Program-made: the position numbers and the translations under genes
Source: Alphaproteobacteria bacterium
GTDB taxonomy: Bacteria; Pseudomonadota; Alphaproteobacteria; Reyranellales; Reyranellaceae
NCBI GenBank assembly: GCA_016869975.1
Contig: VGCZ01000004.1
Span: forward strand, 62,001-126,000
DNA: 64,000 bases
Direction of reading: 5' to 3'
Shown: positions 41,817-50,305 of the stretch, piece after piece
Position numbering within the stretch: position 1 is the stretch's first letter
Layout of the letters: each line of letters starts with the position of its first letter
Notes under the pieces: model-generated
Databases searched by the model: none
Told to the model about the DNA's origin: nothing
The model's input: only the letters and a program-made list of their open reading frames with translations

Positions 41817-43076
41817 TCAACGCCGCTCGAAATCGACGCGTTCGTCGACCGGCAGGCCGAGCAGATGGCGGCGCAGGCAGTCGAGCGCCAGCTCGGCGGC
41901 GCCGATACGCAGCCATTCGCGGCCGCCTTGCAGGCGCGCGGTGCGCGACACCGTTGTGTCGGCATCGGCGATGCCCAGGCAGATCGTGCCGCCGAACTCG
42001 ATGCGATCGGCGCCCTGGTCGAGATCGATCAGCGACACCAGGGCGTGACTGGCGCCGCTGCCGCGACGCAGCGCCGTCGCCAAGGTCGCGGCGCTGTCGG
42101 CGGAGATATCCGAGGCGTTGGCGCCGATCGAGCGCGACAGCTCGGCGAGATCACGGGAGATCACGCCGCGCCGGAAGACGGACTCCGCGCCCTCGATCGG
42201 CGAGACGCGCGCGGCGATCTCGCCACCGGTGAACATCTCGGCCACCGACAGCGAGCCGCCGCGCTTCCTGAGCGCGTCGAGCACGACGCCCTCCAGGGTC
42301 TGATCGTCCTCGGCGATGATGAAATTGCCCAGCCGCTTGCGCACCTCCGCCTCGACCGGCGCCAGCGCGCGCGCCAGACCCTCGGCGTTGGCGCCGCGCG
42401 CGGCGAGCTTTGTCTCGAGCTGCGGGTAGTGCGCCTGGAAGCCCAGCTTGACCTCGACGCCGTTGGCCAGCGCCTCGATACCCGCGAGCATCTGGTCGGC
42501 GCGCGACTCGCCTATGCCAAATGAATGGAAACGCTTCAGCCGCGTGACGCTTTCCACACCACTCATCTTCAGCAGACGCGGAATGAGCTGCTCGTCGAGC
42601 ATCTTCTTCAGCTCGCGCGGCACGCCTGGCGTGAAGAAGAAGCGCGTCTTGCCGATATTGACGGCGAAGCCGCAGGCCGTGCCGATCGGGTTGTCGATGA
42701 ACTCCGCGCCCGCGGGCAGCATCGCCTGCTTGACGTTGTTGGGCGGCATGACGCGATTGCGCCGGGTGTAGAACGCCTCCATGCGCTTGAGCCATTCCTG
42801 GTCAAGCACCAGCTCGACGCCGGCCGCCTGCGCCGCGACCTCCTGCGACAGATCGTCGACCGTCGGACCCAGCCCACCGTTGACGATCACCGCGTCGGCG
42901 CGCGTCGCGGCCTCGCGGAACGCCTTGAGCAGCGCCTCGCGATCGTCACCCACCGTCGTGCCCCACACCACATCGAGCCCGACCTCGCCCAGCCGCCACG
43001 CCATGTGGCTGTAGTTGGTATTGATGGTCTTGCCGGTGAGGATCTCGTCGCCGGTGCACAGAATCTCGATACGCAT
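41817..43076 (-). CDS. cinA: CinA-family protein
   Basis: A 419-residue CinA. The N-terminal half is the molybdopterin-binding-like domain (IEILCTGDEILTGKTINTNY, VNGGLGPTVDDLSQEV, TACGFAVNIGKTRFFFTPG, GVPRELKKML), which in CinA has ADP-ribose pyrophosphatase activity. The C-terminal domain (LDALRKRGGSLSVAEMFTGG) corresponds to the NMN deamidase (PncC) module but looks divergent after the SVAEMFTGG segment. CinA is a pyridine-nucleotide salvage enzyme. ATG 43076 has GGGGAGAG upstream. It is unconnected to competence genes here. Confidence 0.9.
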   Translation of the reverse strand: MRIEILCTGDEILTGKTINTNYSHMAWRLGEVGLDVVWGTTVGDDREALLKAFREAATRADAVIVNGGLGPTVDDLSQEVAAQAAGVELVLDQEWLKRMEAFYTRRNRVMPPNNVKQAMLPAGAEFIDNPIGTACGFAVNIGKTRFFFTPGVPRELKKMLDEQLIPRLLKMSGVESVTRLKRFHSFGIGESRADQMLAGIEALANGVEVKLGFQAHYPQLETKLAARGANAEGLARALAPVEAEVRKRLGNFIIAEDDQTLEGVVLDALRKRGGSLSVAEMFTGGEIAARVSPIEGAESVFRRGVISRDLAELSRSIGANASDISADSAATLATALRRGSGASHALVSLIDLDQGADRIEFGGTICLGIADADTTVSRTARLQGGREWLRIGAAELALDCLRRHLLGLPVDERVDFERR

Positions 43077-43157
43077 GCCTGCTCTCCCCATTCGGGGCAG
43101 CACGATACGCTATGATTGACCCGGGACGGAACGCCAACAAGCGACGGGAGACAAGCC

Positions 43158-43508
43158 GTGCGCATTCATAATCTGTACGTCGACGACAAAGGCATCTCGC
43201 ATTTCCGCGACATCGAGGTCGAGTGGGGCGAGAGCACGCCGAGCGGCCAGGTATCCAAGCGCCTGCCGGCCACCGGCATCATCTTCCGCAAGGTGCAGCC
43301 GACCTACGACCTCGACTGGCATCCCGCGCCGCGCCGGCAATACATCATCAACCTCGACGCCGGCGTCGAGATTACCGCCGGCGACGGCGAGGCGCGCGTG
43401 ATCGGCGCCGGTGAGGTGATCCTGGTCGAGGATGTCATTGGCCAGGGCCACAAATCCAAGGCGATCGCCGGCAAGATCCGCCACTGCATCTTCGTGCCGA
43501 TCGACTGA
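43158..43508 (+). CDS. small single-domain cupin protein
   Basis: A 116-residue cupin starting at GTG 43158 with GGGAG eight bases upstream. The two short cupin strands are visible as DWHPAPRRQYIINLDAGVEI and GAGEVILVEDVIGQGHKSKA. The first motif is partial: one His (DWHPAPRRQY) with no HxH. The second keeps a His in GQGHKS. Metal binding is therefore uncertain. Function is unknown; similar proteins are annotated only as cupins. It is divergent from cinA (81 bases) and upstream of a GMC oxidoreductase. Confidence 0.82.
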   Translation: MRIHNLYVDDKGISHFRDIEVEWGESTPSGQVSKRLPATGIIFRKVQPTYDLDWHPAPRRQYIINLDAGVEITAGDGEARVIGAGEVILVEDVIGQGHKSKAIAGKIRHCIFVPID

Positions 43509-43533
43509 GCGCCCTCCGTCAATGCGGCGCAGC

Positions 43534-43599
43534 TTGTCATTCCGAGCGGAGCGAGGAATCTAGTTAGTCCTGGATCCCTCGCTACGCTCGGGATGACAG
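43534..43599. repeat. dispersed palindromic repeat, family 1
   Basis: TTGTCATTCCGAGCG at the left and CTACGCTCGGGATGACAG at the right with GGATCC near the centre match the copies at 8560 and 16155. Here the flanking genes are codirectional, so a simple terminator between convergent genes does not explain every copy. Confidence 0.85.
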
Positions 43600-43620
43600 T
43601 TGGAAATTGGGAGAACGTCC

Positions 43621-45327
43621 GTGATCTACGACTACATCATCGTCGGCGGCGGCTCGGCCGGCTCGGTGCTGGCCAACCGGCTGTCGGCGCGCAGCTCCAA
43701 CAAGGTGCTGGTCTGCGAAGCCGGCCAGGACACGCCGCCGGGCAACGAGCCGCCGGAAATCCGCGACTCGTATTCTGGTACGGCGTACTTCGATCCGCGC
43801 TTTCACTGGACCGAGCTCAAGGTCCACACCCAGGTGGTGAGCCACAACAATCCGCACGAGAACCGCCCGCCGCTGCGCAAGTACGAGCAGGCGCGCGTGC
43901 TGGGCGGCGGCTCCTCGATCAACGGCCAGATGGCCAACCGTGGCGCGCCCACCGACTACGCCGAGTGGGTCGAGCGCGGCGCCGAGGGCTGGGGCTGGGA
44001 CGCGGTGCTGCCCTACTTCAAGAAGGTCGAGCGCGATCTCGATTTCGACGATGCCTGGCACGGCAAGGACGGCCGCATCCCGGTACGCCGCATCCCGGTC
44101 GAGCACTGGACCAGGCACGCGCAGGCGGTGGGCGAGGCCTGCAAGCAGGCTGGCATGAAGTTCCTGCCGGATCAAAATGGTGAGTTCGTCGACGGCTACT
44201 TCCCCGTGACGCATTCCAACGCCGCGGAGCAGCGCGTCTCGGCGGCGATGGGCTATCTCGACGCGACGACGCGCAAGCGGCCCAACCTCACCATCTCGAC
44301 CAACACCCAGGTGAAGTCGCTGATCTTCGACGGCACGCGCTGCGTCGGCGTCACCGCCACGGTCAACGGCGCGGACCAGGAGTTCCGGGGACGCGAGATC
44401 ATCCTGTCCTCGGGCGCGATCCATTCGCCGGCACATCTGCTGCGCGCCGGCATCGGACCAGTCGGGCATCTCAGGGACATGGGCATCGAGGTGGTCTCCG
44501 CCCTGCCCGGCGTCGGCCAGCGGCTGATGGATCATCCCTCGATCGCGCTGTCGTCCTTCATCCGGCCCAAGGCGCGCATGAACGAGCACACGCGCCGCCA
44601 CATCCAGGTCGGCATCCGCTATTCCTCCGATCTGCCCGGCATTCCCAAGAGCGACATGTTCGTCGCCGTGGTCAGCAAGTCGGCGTGGCATGCGGTGGGC
44701 GAGCAGATCGCCTCGCTGCTGACCTTCATCAACCGGACCTACTCCGAGACTGGGCAGGTGAAGCTCGCGACGCGCGACTGGCGGGCCGAGCCGATCGTCG
44801 AGTTCAACCTGCTGTCCGACACGCGCGATCTCGACCGGCTGAAGCAAGGCTTCCGCAAAATGGCGGCGCTGCAGATGATGGAGCCATTGAAGGCGGTGAC
44901 CGACAATCCGTTCCCCGCCTCCTACTCCGAGCGCGTGCGCAAGATCGGCGTGGTCAACGCCAAGAACAAATTCCTCACGTCGGTGATCGCCAAATTCCTC
45001 GACGGGCCGGCGGCGCTGCGCAAGTACATGATCGAGAAGTACGTCGTCGAAGGATTCACCTTCGAGCAGGTGATGTCCGACGACGAGGCGCTGGAGGCCT
45101 TTGTGCGCCAGGCGGCGATCGGCGTGTGGCACGCGTCGTGCACTTGCCGCATGGGCCGCGCCGACGATCCGATGGCGGTTACCGATATCAGCGGCCGCGT
45201 GCGCGGCGTGCAGGGGCTGCGCGTGGTTGATGCCTCGATCTTTCCGATCGTGCCCTGCGCCAACACCAACTTCCCCACCTTGATGACGGCGGAGAAGATC
45301 TCCGACGCGATCCTCGCGGGCAATTGA
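43621..45327 (+). CDS. GMC-family FAD oxidoreductase, copy 1
   Basis: A 568-residue glucose-methanol-choline oxidoreductase. GTG 43621 is preferred (GGGAG upstream). FAD binding is at DYIIVGGGSAGSVLANRLSA, with the GMC signature RVLGGGSSINGQMANRG and GREIILSSGAIHSPAHLLRAG. The C-terminal catalytic region is GVWHASCTCRMG with the active-site His, then DASIFPIVPCANTNFPTLM with Asn. It oxidises an alcohol to an aldehyde. No signal peptide is seen. It is the first of three codirectional genes, the third of which is another GMC enzyme. Confidence 0.92.
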   Translation: MIYDYIIVGGGSAGSVLANRLSARSSNKVLVCEAGQDTPPGNEPPEIRDSYSGTAYFDPRFHWTELKVHTQVVSHNNPHENRPPLRKYEQARVLGGGSSINGQMANRGAPTDYAEWVERGAEGWGWDAVLPYFKKVERDLDFDDAWHGKDGRIPVRRIPVEHWTRHAQAVGEACKQAGMKFLPDQNGEFVDGYFPVTHSNAAEQRVSAAMGYLDATTRKRPNLTISTNTQVKSLIFDGTRCVGVTATVNGADQEFRGREIILSSGAIHSPAHLLRAGIGPVGHLRDMGIEVVSALPGVGQRLMDHPSIALSSFIRPKARMNEHTRRHIQVGIRYSSDLPGIPKSDMFVAVVSKSAWHAVGEQIASLLTFINRTYSETGQVKLATRDWRAEPIVEFNLLSDTRDLDRLKQGFRKMAALQMMEPLKAVTDNPFPASYSERVRKIGVVNAKNKFLTSVIAKFLDGPAALRKYMIEKYVVEGFTFEQVMSDDEALEAFVRQAAIGVWHASCTCRMGRADDPMAVTDISGRVRGVQGLRVVDASIFPIVPCANTNFPTLMTAEKISDAILAGN

Positions 45328-45333
45328 CGTATT

Positions 45334-45363
45334 CCCCTCTCCCCGCGAAGACGGGGAGAAGGA
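45334..45363. repeat. short palindrome, family 2
   Basis: CCCCTCTCCCCGCGAAGACGG followed by GGGAGAAGG makes an imperfect hairpin between the GMC gene and the propeller gene. Its right arm runs straight into the GGAAGGGAGG ribosome site of the next gene, so folding could influence translation of that gene. Confidence 0.75.
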
Positions 45364-45377
45364 AGGGAGGAACCACC

Positions 45378-46340
45378 ATGTCAGTGATCCTGGGCTCTGG
45401 CGAGCATCGCTATCGCGTGGTCGAGAACTGGGCCCGGCTGCCCGACGGCTGGGAGTTCCGCGACGTCGCCGCGGTCGCGGTCGACAGCAAGGACAACGTC
45501 TACGTCTTCAATCGCGGCCAGCACCCGATGATCGTATTCGACCGCGCCGGCAACTTCCTGCGCTCTTGGGGCGAGGGCCTGTTCAGCCGCGCGCACGGCA
45601 TCGACATCGACAGCGACGACGTTCTGTATTGCACCGACGACGGCGACCACACCGTGCGCAAGGTGACCACCGACGGCAAGGTGCTGCTGACCATCGGCGT
45701 GCCCAACCAGCCCGCACCCTTCCTCAGCGGCAAGCCGTTCAACCGCTGCACCCACACCGCGCTGTCGCCCAAGGGCGAGATCTACGTCTCCGACGGCTAC
45801 GGCAATTCCTGCGTCCACAAGTACGATCCAAGCGGCCGACACCTGATGCGCTGGGGCACGACGGGCACCGATCCGGGCGAGTTCAACATCGCCCACAACA
45901 TCGCCACCGACGACGACGGCTGGGTCTATGTCGCCGATCGCGAGAACCACCGCGTGCAGGTGTTCAACGGCGACGGCAAGTACGAGATGCAGTGGAACAA
46001 CATGCATCGTCCTTGCGCGCTGTACTGCTGCGGCGGCAAGAACCCGCAATTCATCATCGGCGAGCTCGGGCCAGGCATGCCGGTCAACGCCAAGCACACC
46101 AATCTCGGCCCGCGCTTGGCCATCGTCGACAAGACGGGCAAGACCATCGCGCGCCTGGGCGGCGAGCGCGGCCCGGGCCTGGAGACCGGCCAGTTCCTGT
46201 CGCCGCACGGGCTTGCGGTGGATTCGCGTGGTGACATCTATGTCGGGGAGGTCAGCTACACCAACTGGCCAAGCTCCAATCCCGGCCAGACGATGCCGAA
46301 GGTCCTGCGCACGCTGCAGAAGCTGGAGAAAGTGGCGTGA
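45378..46340 (+). CDS. NHL-repeat six-bladed beta-propeller protein
   Basis: A 320-residue protein of repeated NHL-type blades: VAVDSKDNVYVFNRGQHPMI, HGIDIDSDDVLYCTDDGDH, ALSPKGEIYVSDGYGNS, IATDDDGWVYVADRENHRV and HGLAVDSRGDIYVGEVSYTN. Each blade has the D-x-x-G-x-I/V-Y-V core. Proteins like this are often labelled peptidyl-alpha-hydroxyglycine lyase-like. No signal peptide is visible, so it is probably cytoplasmic, either a lyase or a scaffold. It lies between two GMC oxidoreductases and its stop overlaps the start of the second (GTGA), which suggests a functional link to alcohol oxidation. Confidence 0.88.
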   Translation: MSVILGSGEHRYRVVENWARLPDGWEFRDVAAVAVDSKDNVYVFNRGQHPMIVFDRAGNFLRSWGEGLFSRAHGIDIDSDDVLYCTDDGDHTVRKVTTDGKVLLTIGVPNQPAPFLSGKPFNRCTHTALSPKGEIYVSDGYGNSCVHKYDPSGRHLMRWGTTGTDPGEFNIAHNIATDDDGWVYVADRENHRVQVFNGDGKYEMQWNNMHRPCALYCCGGKNPQFIIGELGPGMPVNAKHTNLGPRLAIVDKTGKTIARLGGERGPGLETGQFLSPHGLAVDSRGDIYVGEVSYTNWPSSNPGQTMPKVLRTLQKLEKVA

Positions 46341-47935
46341 ACGCGGATTTCGTCGTTGTCGGTGCGGGCTCGGCGGGTTGTGTCGTCGCGTCCCGCCTGA
46401 GCGAGACCGGCGCGACGGTGACGCTTCTCGAGGCCGGGCCGACCGACTGGTACCCGTTCATCCATATTCCCGCCGGCGTGCGCACGCTGCTGCGCAACAA
46501 GCGCATGAACTGGAACTACGAGAGCGAGCCGGAGGCGGTCAGCGGCAACCGGCCGATCCATTGGCCGCGCGGCAAGGTGCTCGGCGGCTCGAGCTCGATC
46601 AACGGCATGCTCTACGTTCGCGGCAACGCTACGGACTACGACGGCTGGGCGCAGATGGGCTGCCGCGGCTGGTCGTTCGACGACGTGCTGCCGCTGTTCA
46701 AGAAGTCCGAGGACTACAAGCCGGGCGACTCCAGCGTGCGCGGCAAGGGCGGACCGCTGAAGGTCGAGGACTACCGCACCATCCTGCCCCTCACCCATCT
46801 GTTCGTGAAGGCGGCGCAGGAGGCCGGCTTCACCTTCAATGCCGACCTCAACGGCCACAGCCAGGAAGGCGTCGGCTACTCGCAGATGACACGGCGCGGC
46901 CGCTTCCGCGGCTCGACCGCGCGCACCTTCCTTGCCGAGGCGCGCGGGCGCGCCAATCTCCGCGTCGAGACCAACGCCATCGCCACGCGCCTGCTGTTCG
47001 AGGGCACGAAATGCGTCGGCGTCGCCTTCCGCCAGAACGGCGTCGATCGCGAGATCCGCGCCGCGCGAGAGGTGATCGTCAGCGGCGGCGCAGTGAACTC
47101 GCCGCACTTGCTGCAGATTTCCGGCATCGGCCCGGCCGAGCACCTCAAGAGCATCGGCGCGCCTGTCGTGCTCGATTCGCCGGGCGTCGGCGCCAATCTG
47201 ATCGACCACTACGTGATCCGCATCTCGCATCGCGTGAAGGATCTCGTGTCGCTCAACAACCTCGCGCGCGGACCGCGGGTCGTGGCCGAGGCCATCCGCT
47301 ACGTCGTCACCGGCAAGGGCGCGCTGACCATGGGAGTCACCAGCGCGCAGGTCTTCTGCCGCAGCCGCGAGGGGCTGGCGAGCCCCGACCTGCAATTGCT
47401 GTTCACGCCCGCCAGCTCCGACCCCATGCGCATCGGCGAGCTGGAGCGCGAGGCCGGCATGACGGTGGCGATCTGCGTCGTGCGGCCCGACAGCCGCGGC
47501 ACGATCATGGCCACCACGACCGATCCCACGGCCAAGCCAGCGATCCGGCCCAACTACATCTCTGCCGCCGAGGATCTGCGGGTGATGACCGCGGGCTTCC
47601 GCCATACACGCCGCATCTTCGCGGCACCGTCGATGGCGCAACACAGCGCTGGCGAGATCGCCCCCGGCCCGTCGGTCGAGAGCGACCTCGACGTCGCCGA
47701 CTACGCCAGGCGCGCCGGCAACACGCTCTACCACCCGGTCGGCACCTGCCGCATGGGCGAGGATCCGCGCGCGGTGGTCGATTCACGGCTGCGCGTGCGC
47801 GGCATCGGCGGGCTGCGGGTGATCGACGCCTCGATCATGCCGACCTTGACCACCGGCAACACCAACGCGCCCACCATCATGATCGGCGAGAAGGGCGCTA
47901 TGATGATCCGCGAGGATTCTGGCTTGGCGGCATGA
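46337..47935 (+). CDS. GMC-family FAD oxidoreductase, copy 2 (choline dehydrogenase-like)
   Basis: A 532-residue GMC enzyme from GTG 46337, coupled to the propeller gene. FAD site DFVVVGAGSAGCVVASRLSE, signature GKVLGGSSSINGMLYVRGN, second signature REVIVSGGAVNSPHLLQISG, and the catalytic His region NTLYHPVGTCRMGEDP with a following Asn in TTGNTNAPTIM. It is closer to choline/alcohol dehydrogenases such as AlkJ than copy 1. The C-terminus overlaps the convergent MFS gene by 38 bases. Substrate unknown; two GMC enzymes in one operon suggest oxidation of related alcohols. Confidence 0.93.
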   Translation: MNADFVVVGAGSAGCVVASRLSETGATVTLLEAGPTDWYPFIHIPAGVRTLLRNKRMNWNYESEPEAVSGNRPIHWPRGKVLGGSSSINGMLYVRGNATDYDGWAQMGCRGWSFDDVLPLFKKSEDYKPGDSSVRGKGGPLKVEDYRTILPLTHLFVKAAQEAGFTFNADLNGHSQEGVGYSQMTRRGRFRGSTARTFLAEARGRANLRVETNAIATRLLFEGTKCVGVAFRQNGVDREIRAAREVIVSGGAVNSPHLLQISGIGPAEHLKSIGAPVVLDSPGVGANLIDHYVIRISHRVKDLVSLNNLARGPRVVAEAIRYVVTGKGALTMGVTSAQVFCRSREGLASPDLQLLFTPASSDPMRIGELEREAGMTVAICVVRPDSRGTIMATTTDPTAKPAIRPNYISAAEDLRVMTAGFRHTRRIFAAPSMAQHSAGEIAPGPSVESDLDVADYARRAGNTLYHPVGTCRMGEDPRAVVDSRLRVRGIGGLRVIDASIMPTLTTGNTNAPTIMIGEKGAMMIREDSGLAA

Positions 47936-49079
47936 AGAACGCCAGCCAGGCGCCCACGACATTGCCGCAGCCGGCGACAATCACGGCGACGCGGTAGCCG
48001 CCGGTGAGATCGAAGAGAAAGCCGGCCAGCACCGGCAAGGTGACGGCGGCGACGCACCAGCCGATATAGAGCAGGCTGGCGATGCGGCCGTACTCGGTCT
48101 TCGGCCAGTACATCGCGATGGCGCCGGCGGTCGAGCCGGAGATCAGGCCGTAGCCGATGCCGATCATGCCCAAGGTCACGGTCGAGACCAGCGCCTGCGG
48201 GAACAGCGACAAGACGACGGCGCCGGTCAACGACAGCAGGTGCGCCACCGCCATGACGCGCGGGATGGCGAAGCGATCGACCAGCCAACCGCCGCTCAGC
48301 CGCGCGGCGGCGATGGCGGCGGGAATCGCGGTGGTGGCGGCGAGCGCGATCTCGGGCGACGCGCCGTAGGCGGTGATGATGCCCGCGGCCTGACTCAGCA
48401 CGGTCAACCCCGCGGCCGCCGCAAGGAAGAACACCAGGGATAGGCGCCAGAAGATTGCCGCCCGTGGCGGCGATTGCGGGGCAGTCCGCGTCGCTTCCGG
48501 CTCGGCCAGACGCGCGCGCGCATGGACGGTGAGCAGCGTCGCCAGTACGCCGACGATCGCCACCACAACGCCCAGCCCGCCCATCACCACGCGCACGTCC
48601 CAATGGGCCACGGCCCAGCCGAACAGCGGCGCCGCGATGACGGCGCCGGCGGGATAGAGGCTGACGATGTAGCCGTTCACCAGGCCTTGCCGTCCGCTCA
48701 GCATCAGGTTCATGCCCTGCTGCAGCATGATGTAGGCGGCGCCGCCGCCGATGCCGAACAGCACGCCGTAGCCGATGGTCAGCAGCGCCAGCCCATCGGC
48801 GATCGCCGCGAGCCCCAGGCCCGCGGTGCTGAGCGCGCAGCACGCCGCGACCAGCACGGGCACCGACGCCAGTCGGTAGAGGCGTGGCGCGATGTTCATG
48901 CCGACCGTGAAGCTGATCGTCGCGGCGGCGAAGACGATCGCCAGATCCGACCGGCTGACGCCCAACGATCGCTCCAGCGGCTTGAGGAACACGCTGAAGG
49001 CGTAGAGCGAGCCCATCGGCAGGTTCACCAGCGTCACTGCCAGCAACATCGCCCAGGGGCGCGGAGGATCAGCGCTCAC
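47898..49079 (-). CDS. MFS transporter (oxalate/formate antiporter-like group)
   Basis: A 393-residue 12-helix major-facilitator protein. Recognisable parts are LVNLPMGSLYAFSVFLKPLE in helix 1, GYGVLFGIGGGAAYIMLQQG, LVNGYIVSLYPAGAVIAAP, and ARLSGGWLVDRFAIPRVM, the loop motif of the second half. This pattern is that of the monocarboxylate/oxalate-formate MFS group. GTG 49079 is taken because frames further upstream run through a palindrome; ATG 49052 is possible. It lies 40 bases after the borosin-type methyltransferase on the same strand, so it may export the modified peptide, although an independent role is just as possible. Confidence 0.88.
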   Translation of the reverse strand: MSADPPRPWAMLLAVTLVNLPMGSLYAFSVFLKPLERSLGVSRSDLAIVFAAATISFTVGMNIAPRLYRLASVPVLVAACCALSTAGLGLAAIADGLALLTIGYGVLFGIGGGAAYIMLQQGMNLMLSGRQGLVNGYIVSLYPAGAVIAAPLFGWAVAHWDVRVVMGGLGVVVAIVGVLATLLTVHARARLAEPEATRTAPQSPPRAAIFWRLSLVFFLAAAAGLTVLSQAAGIITAYGASPEIALAATTAIPAAIAAARLSGGWLVDRFAIPRVMAVAHLLSLTGAVVLSLFPQALVSTVTLGMIGIGYGLISGSTAGAIAMYWPKTEYGRIASLLYIGWCVAAVTLPVLAGFLFDLTGGYRVAVIVAGCGNVVGAWLAFFMPPSQNPRGSS

Positions 49080-49084
49080 GTTTC

Positions 49085-49111
49085 GTCGTCCTGAGCGCAG
49101 CGAAGGACGAC
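49085..49111. repeat. short palindrome, truncated relative of family 1
   Basis: GTCGTCCT and AGGACGAC are perfect arms around GAGCGCAGCGA, the same core as the longer family 1 elements. It lies between the methyltransferase stop and the MFS start and could attenuate transcription between them. Confidence 0.8.
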
Positions 49112-49119
49112 AGGGTGGT

Positions 49120-49968
49120 TCATTCCTCGCCCGACTCCTTGTACGCCGCATTGAGCGCGACCATGCGATTGTAGGCGTCCATATCAGGGTCGGCGACGCG
49201 CGAGGGCGGCACGTAGAGCGTGTAGGCGATCGACAGCGGTTCGCTCATCAGGTCGGCTGCGACGATCTGGCGGATGATCGACTCGCAGCCCGGCAGCACC
49301 GCGGCGTCGTAGAGGTACATCGCGTGCGCCGGCCCGTAGATGCGCTCGAGCTTCTCGACGAGCAGCGACATGGCCGGCAGGGCGTAGCTACCCTGCTTGT
49401 GGGTGGCGAAGCCGAAAATGCCGATCTGCCACAGCACGACCGCCGAGCTGGTGTCGACGCTGCGCCGGTTGAGCACGAAATCGGTGGCCTCGAAGGACTG
49501 GCAGCCATGGATGCCGGGATCGACGCCGAGATCGGCGAACAGACAGTCCTCGGCCGAGATGCCCGGCAGCATGCGCGCCTCGAAGCCTTCGGCGCGCGCG
49601 CGGCGGATCGCTTCATGCGCCGGCGAGACGAAGACGCCGGGATGACCGTAGAACGCCGCGCAGGTCAGGTCGCCGGCGCGCAGGCAGGCGAGGATGCGAT
49701 CGACCATGCCGCCATAGGCATCCGTGCGATCCTTGTCGGCGACATAGGTGTCGGCCAGCGACCGCGCGCCCTCGGGATTGAGCGAGCGGATCGCGCCCTC
49801 GGCGATCGGATCGCCGACGAGATAGAGCACCGTGTCGGCGCGCTTGATCCACGCCACCGCCTCGGTGGTCATCTGGCCCACGGTGCGGATGCCGGTGCCG
49901 ACGATCACCAGCGAGCCCCGGCGCGCCGGCGGGTCGTTGGCGCCGAAGGGATCGTCGCGGTCGGCCAT
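49120..49968 (-). CDS. borosin-type peptide alpha-N-methyltransferase (split form)
   Basis: A 282-residue tetrapyrrole-methylase-fold SAM enzyme. It matches the methyltransferase domain of fungal OphMA and bacterial split borosins (SonM) closely from memory: LVIVGTGIRTVGQMTTEAV, AFYGHPGVFVSPAHEAIRRA, EGFEARMLPGISAEDCLFAD, then GCQSFEATDFVL and LWQIGIFG. Catalytic residues of OphMA have counterparts: Arg81 and Tyr85 in DRTDAYGGM, and Tyr107 in FYGHPG. Such enzymes methylate backbone amides of a precursor peptide. Its ATG overlaps the stop of a 75-residue precursor-like gene (TGATG). A cobalamin or haem methylase role is unlikely given this context and these motifs. Confidence 0.93.
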   Translation of the reverse strand: MADRDDPFGANDPPARRGSLVIVGTGIRTVGQMTTEAVAWIKRADTVLYLVGDPIAEGAIRSLNPEGARSLADTYVADKDRTDAYGGMVDRILACLRAGDLTCAAFYGHPGVFVSPAHEAIRRARAEGFEARMLPGISAEDCLFADLGVDPGIHGCQSFEATDFVLNRRSVDTSSAVVLWQIGIFGFATHKQGSYALPAMSLLVEKLERIYGPAHAMYLYDAAVLPGCESIIRQIVAADLMSEPLSIAYTLYVPPSRVADPDMDAYNRMVALNAAYKESGEE

Positions 49969-50195
49969 CAGCTTTTCCCCGGCAACGCGACGGGCGAGGC
50001 CGGCGCCGCCGGCAGCGCCGTGTGGGTGAGTCGCGTGTAGATCGTGCGCGCGTTGGCGCTTTTCACGATGTCGCGCTCTGCCGCGTCGAGTCCGGCCGCG
50101 GCCATCGCCGCTTCGGGATCGCGCAGAAACGCCTCGTGCTTCATTGGGTCTGTCGCCATCGCGACCCAGAACGCCATCAACCGATCTTCCGCCAC
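49968..50195 (-). CDS. putative split-borosin RiPP precursor peptide
   Basis: A 75-residue peptide from GTG 50195, with GGAGG five to six bases upstream. Residues 1-54 look like the helical borosin-binding domain: LMAFWVAMATDPMKHEAFL, then RDPEAAMAAAGLDAAERD and a KSANARTIYTRL helix. The pattern F...DP......GL...E is shared with SonA-type precursors and with LigA-like domains. The C-terminal 20 residues (HTALPAAPASPVALPGKS) are unstructured and proline/alanine-rich, the expected place of the core. Directly overlapping the methyltransferase start, it is the natural substrate. Which residues are methylated cannot be read; backbone N-methylation cannot occur at proline itself. Confidence 0.88.
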   Translation of the reverse strand: MAEDRLMAFWVAMATDPMKHEAFLRDPEAAMAAAGLDAAERDIVKSANARTIYTRLTHTALPAAPASPVALPGKS

Positions 50196-50305
50196 GTCGT
50201 CCTCCGTACCGGCACGCTAGCATAGGAGGGCCGCCGGCGAGCGCCGTTGATGCCCATGGCGGCGGCGGACTACGCTGACGCAAACAACGCGGGGAAACGG
50301 ACGGG

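Noticed and set aside
49968..50195. The 75-residue gene as a LigA-type ring-cleavage dioxygenase subunit
   Set aside because: The helical part does resemble LigA, but no LigB partner is nearby, and the overlapping borosin-type methyltransferase gives a better explanation.
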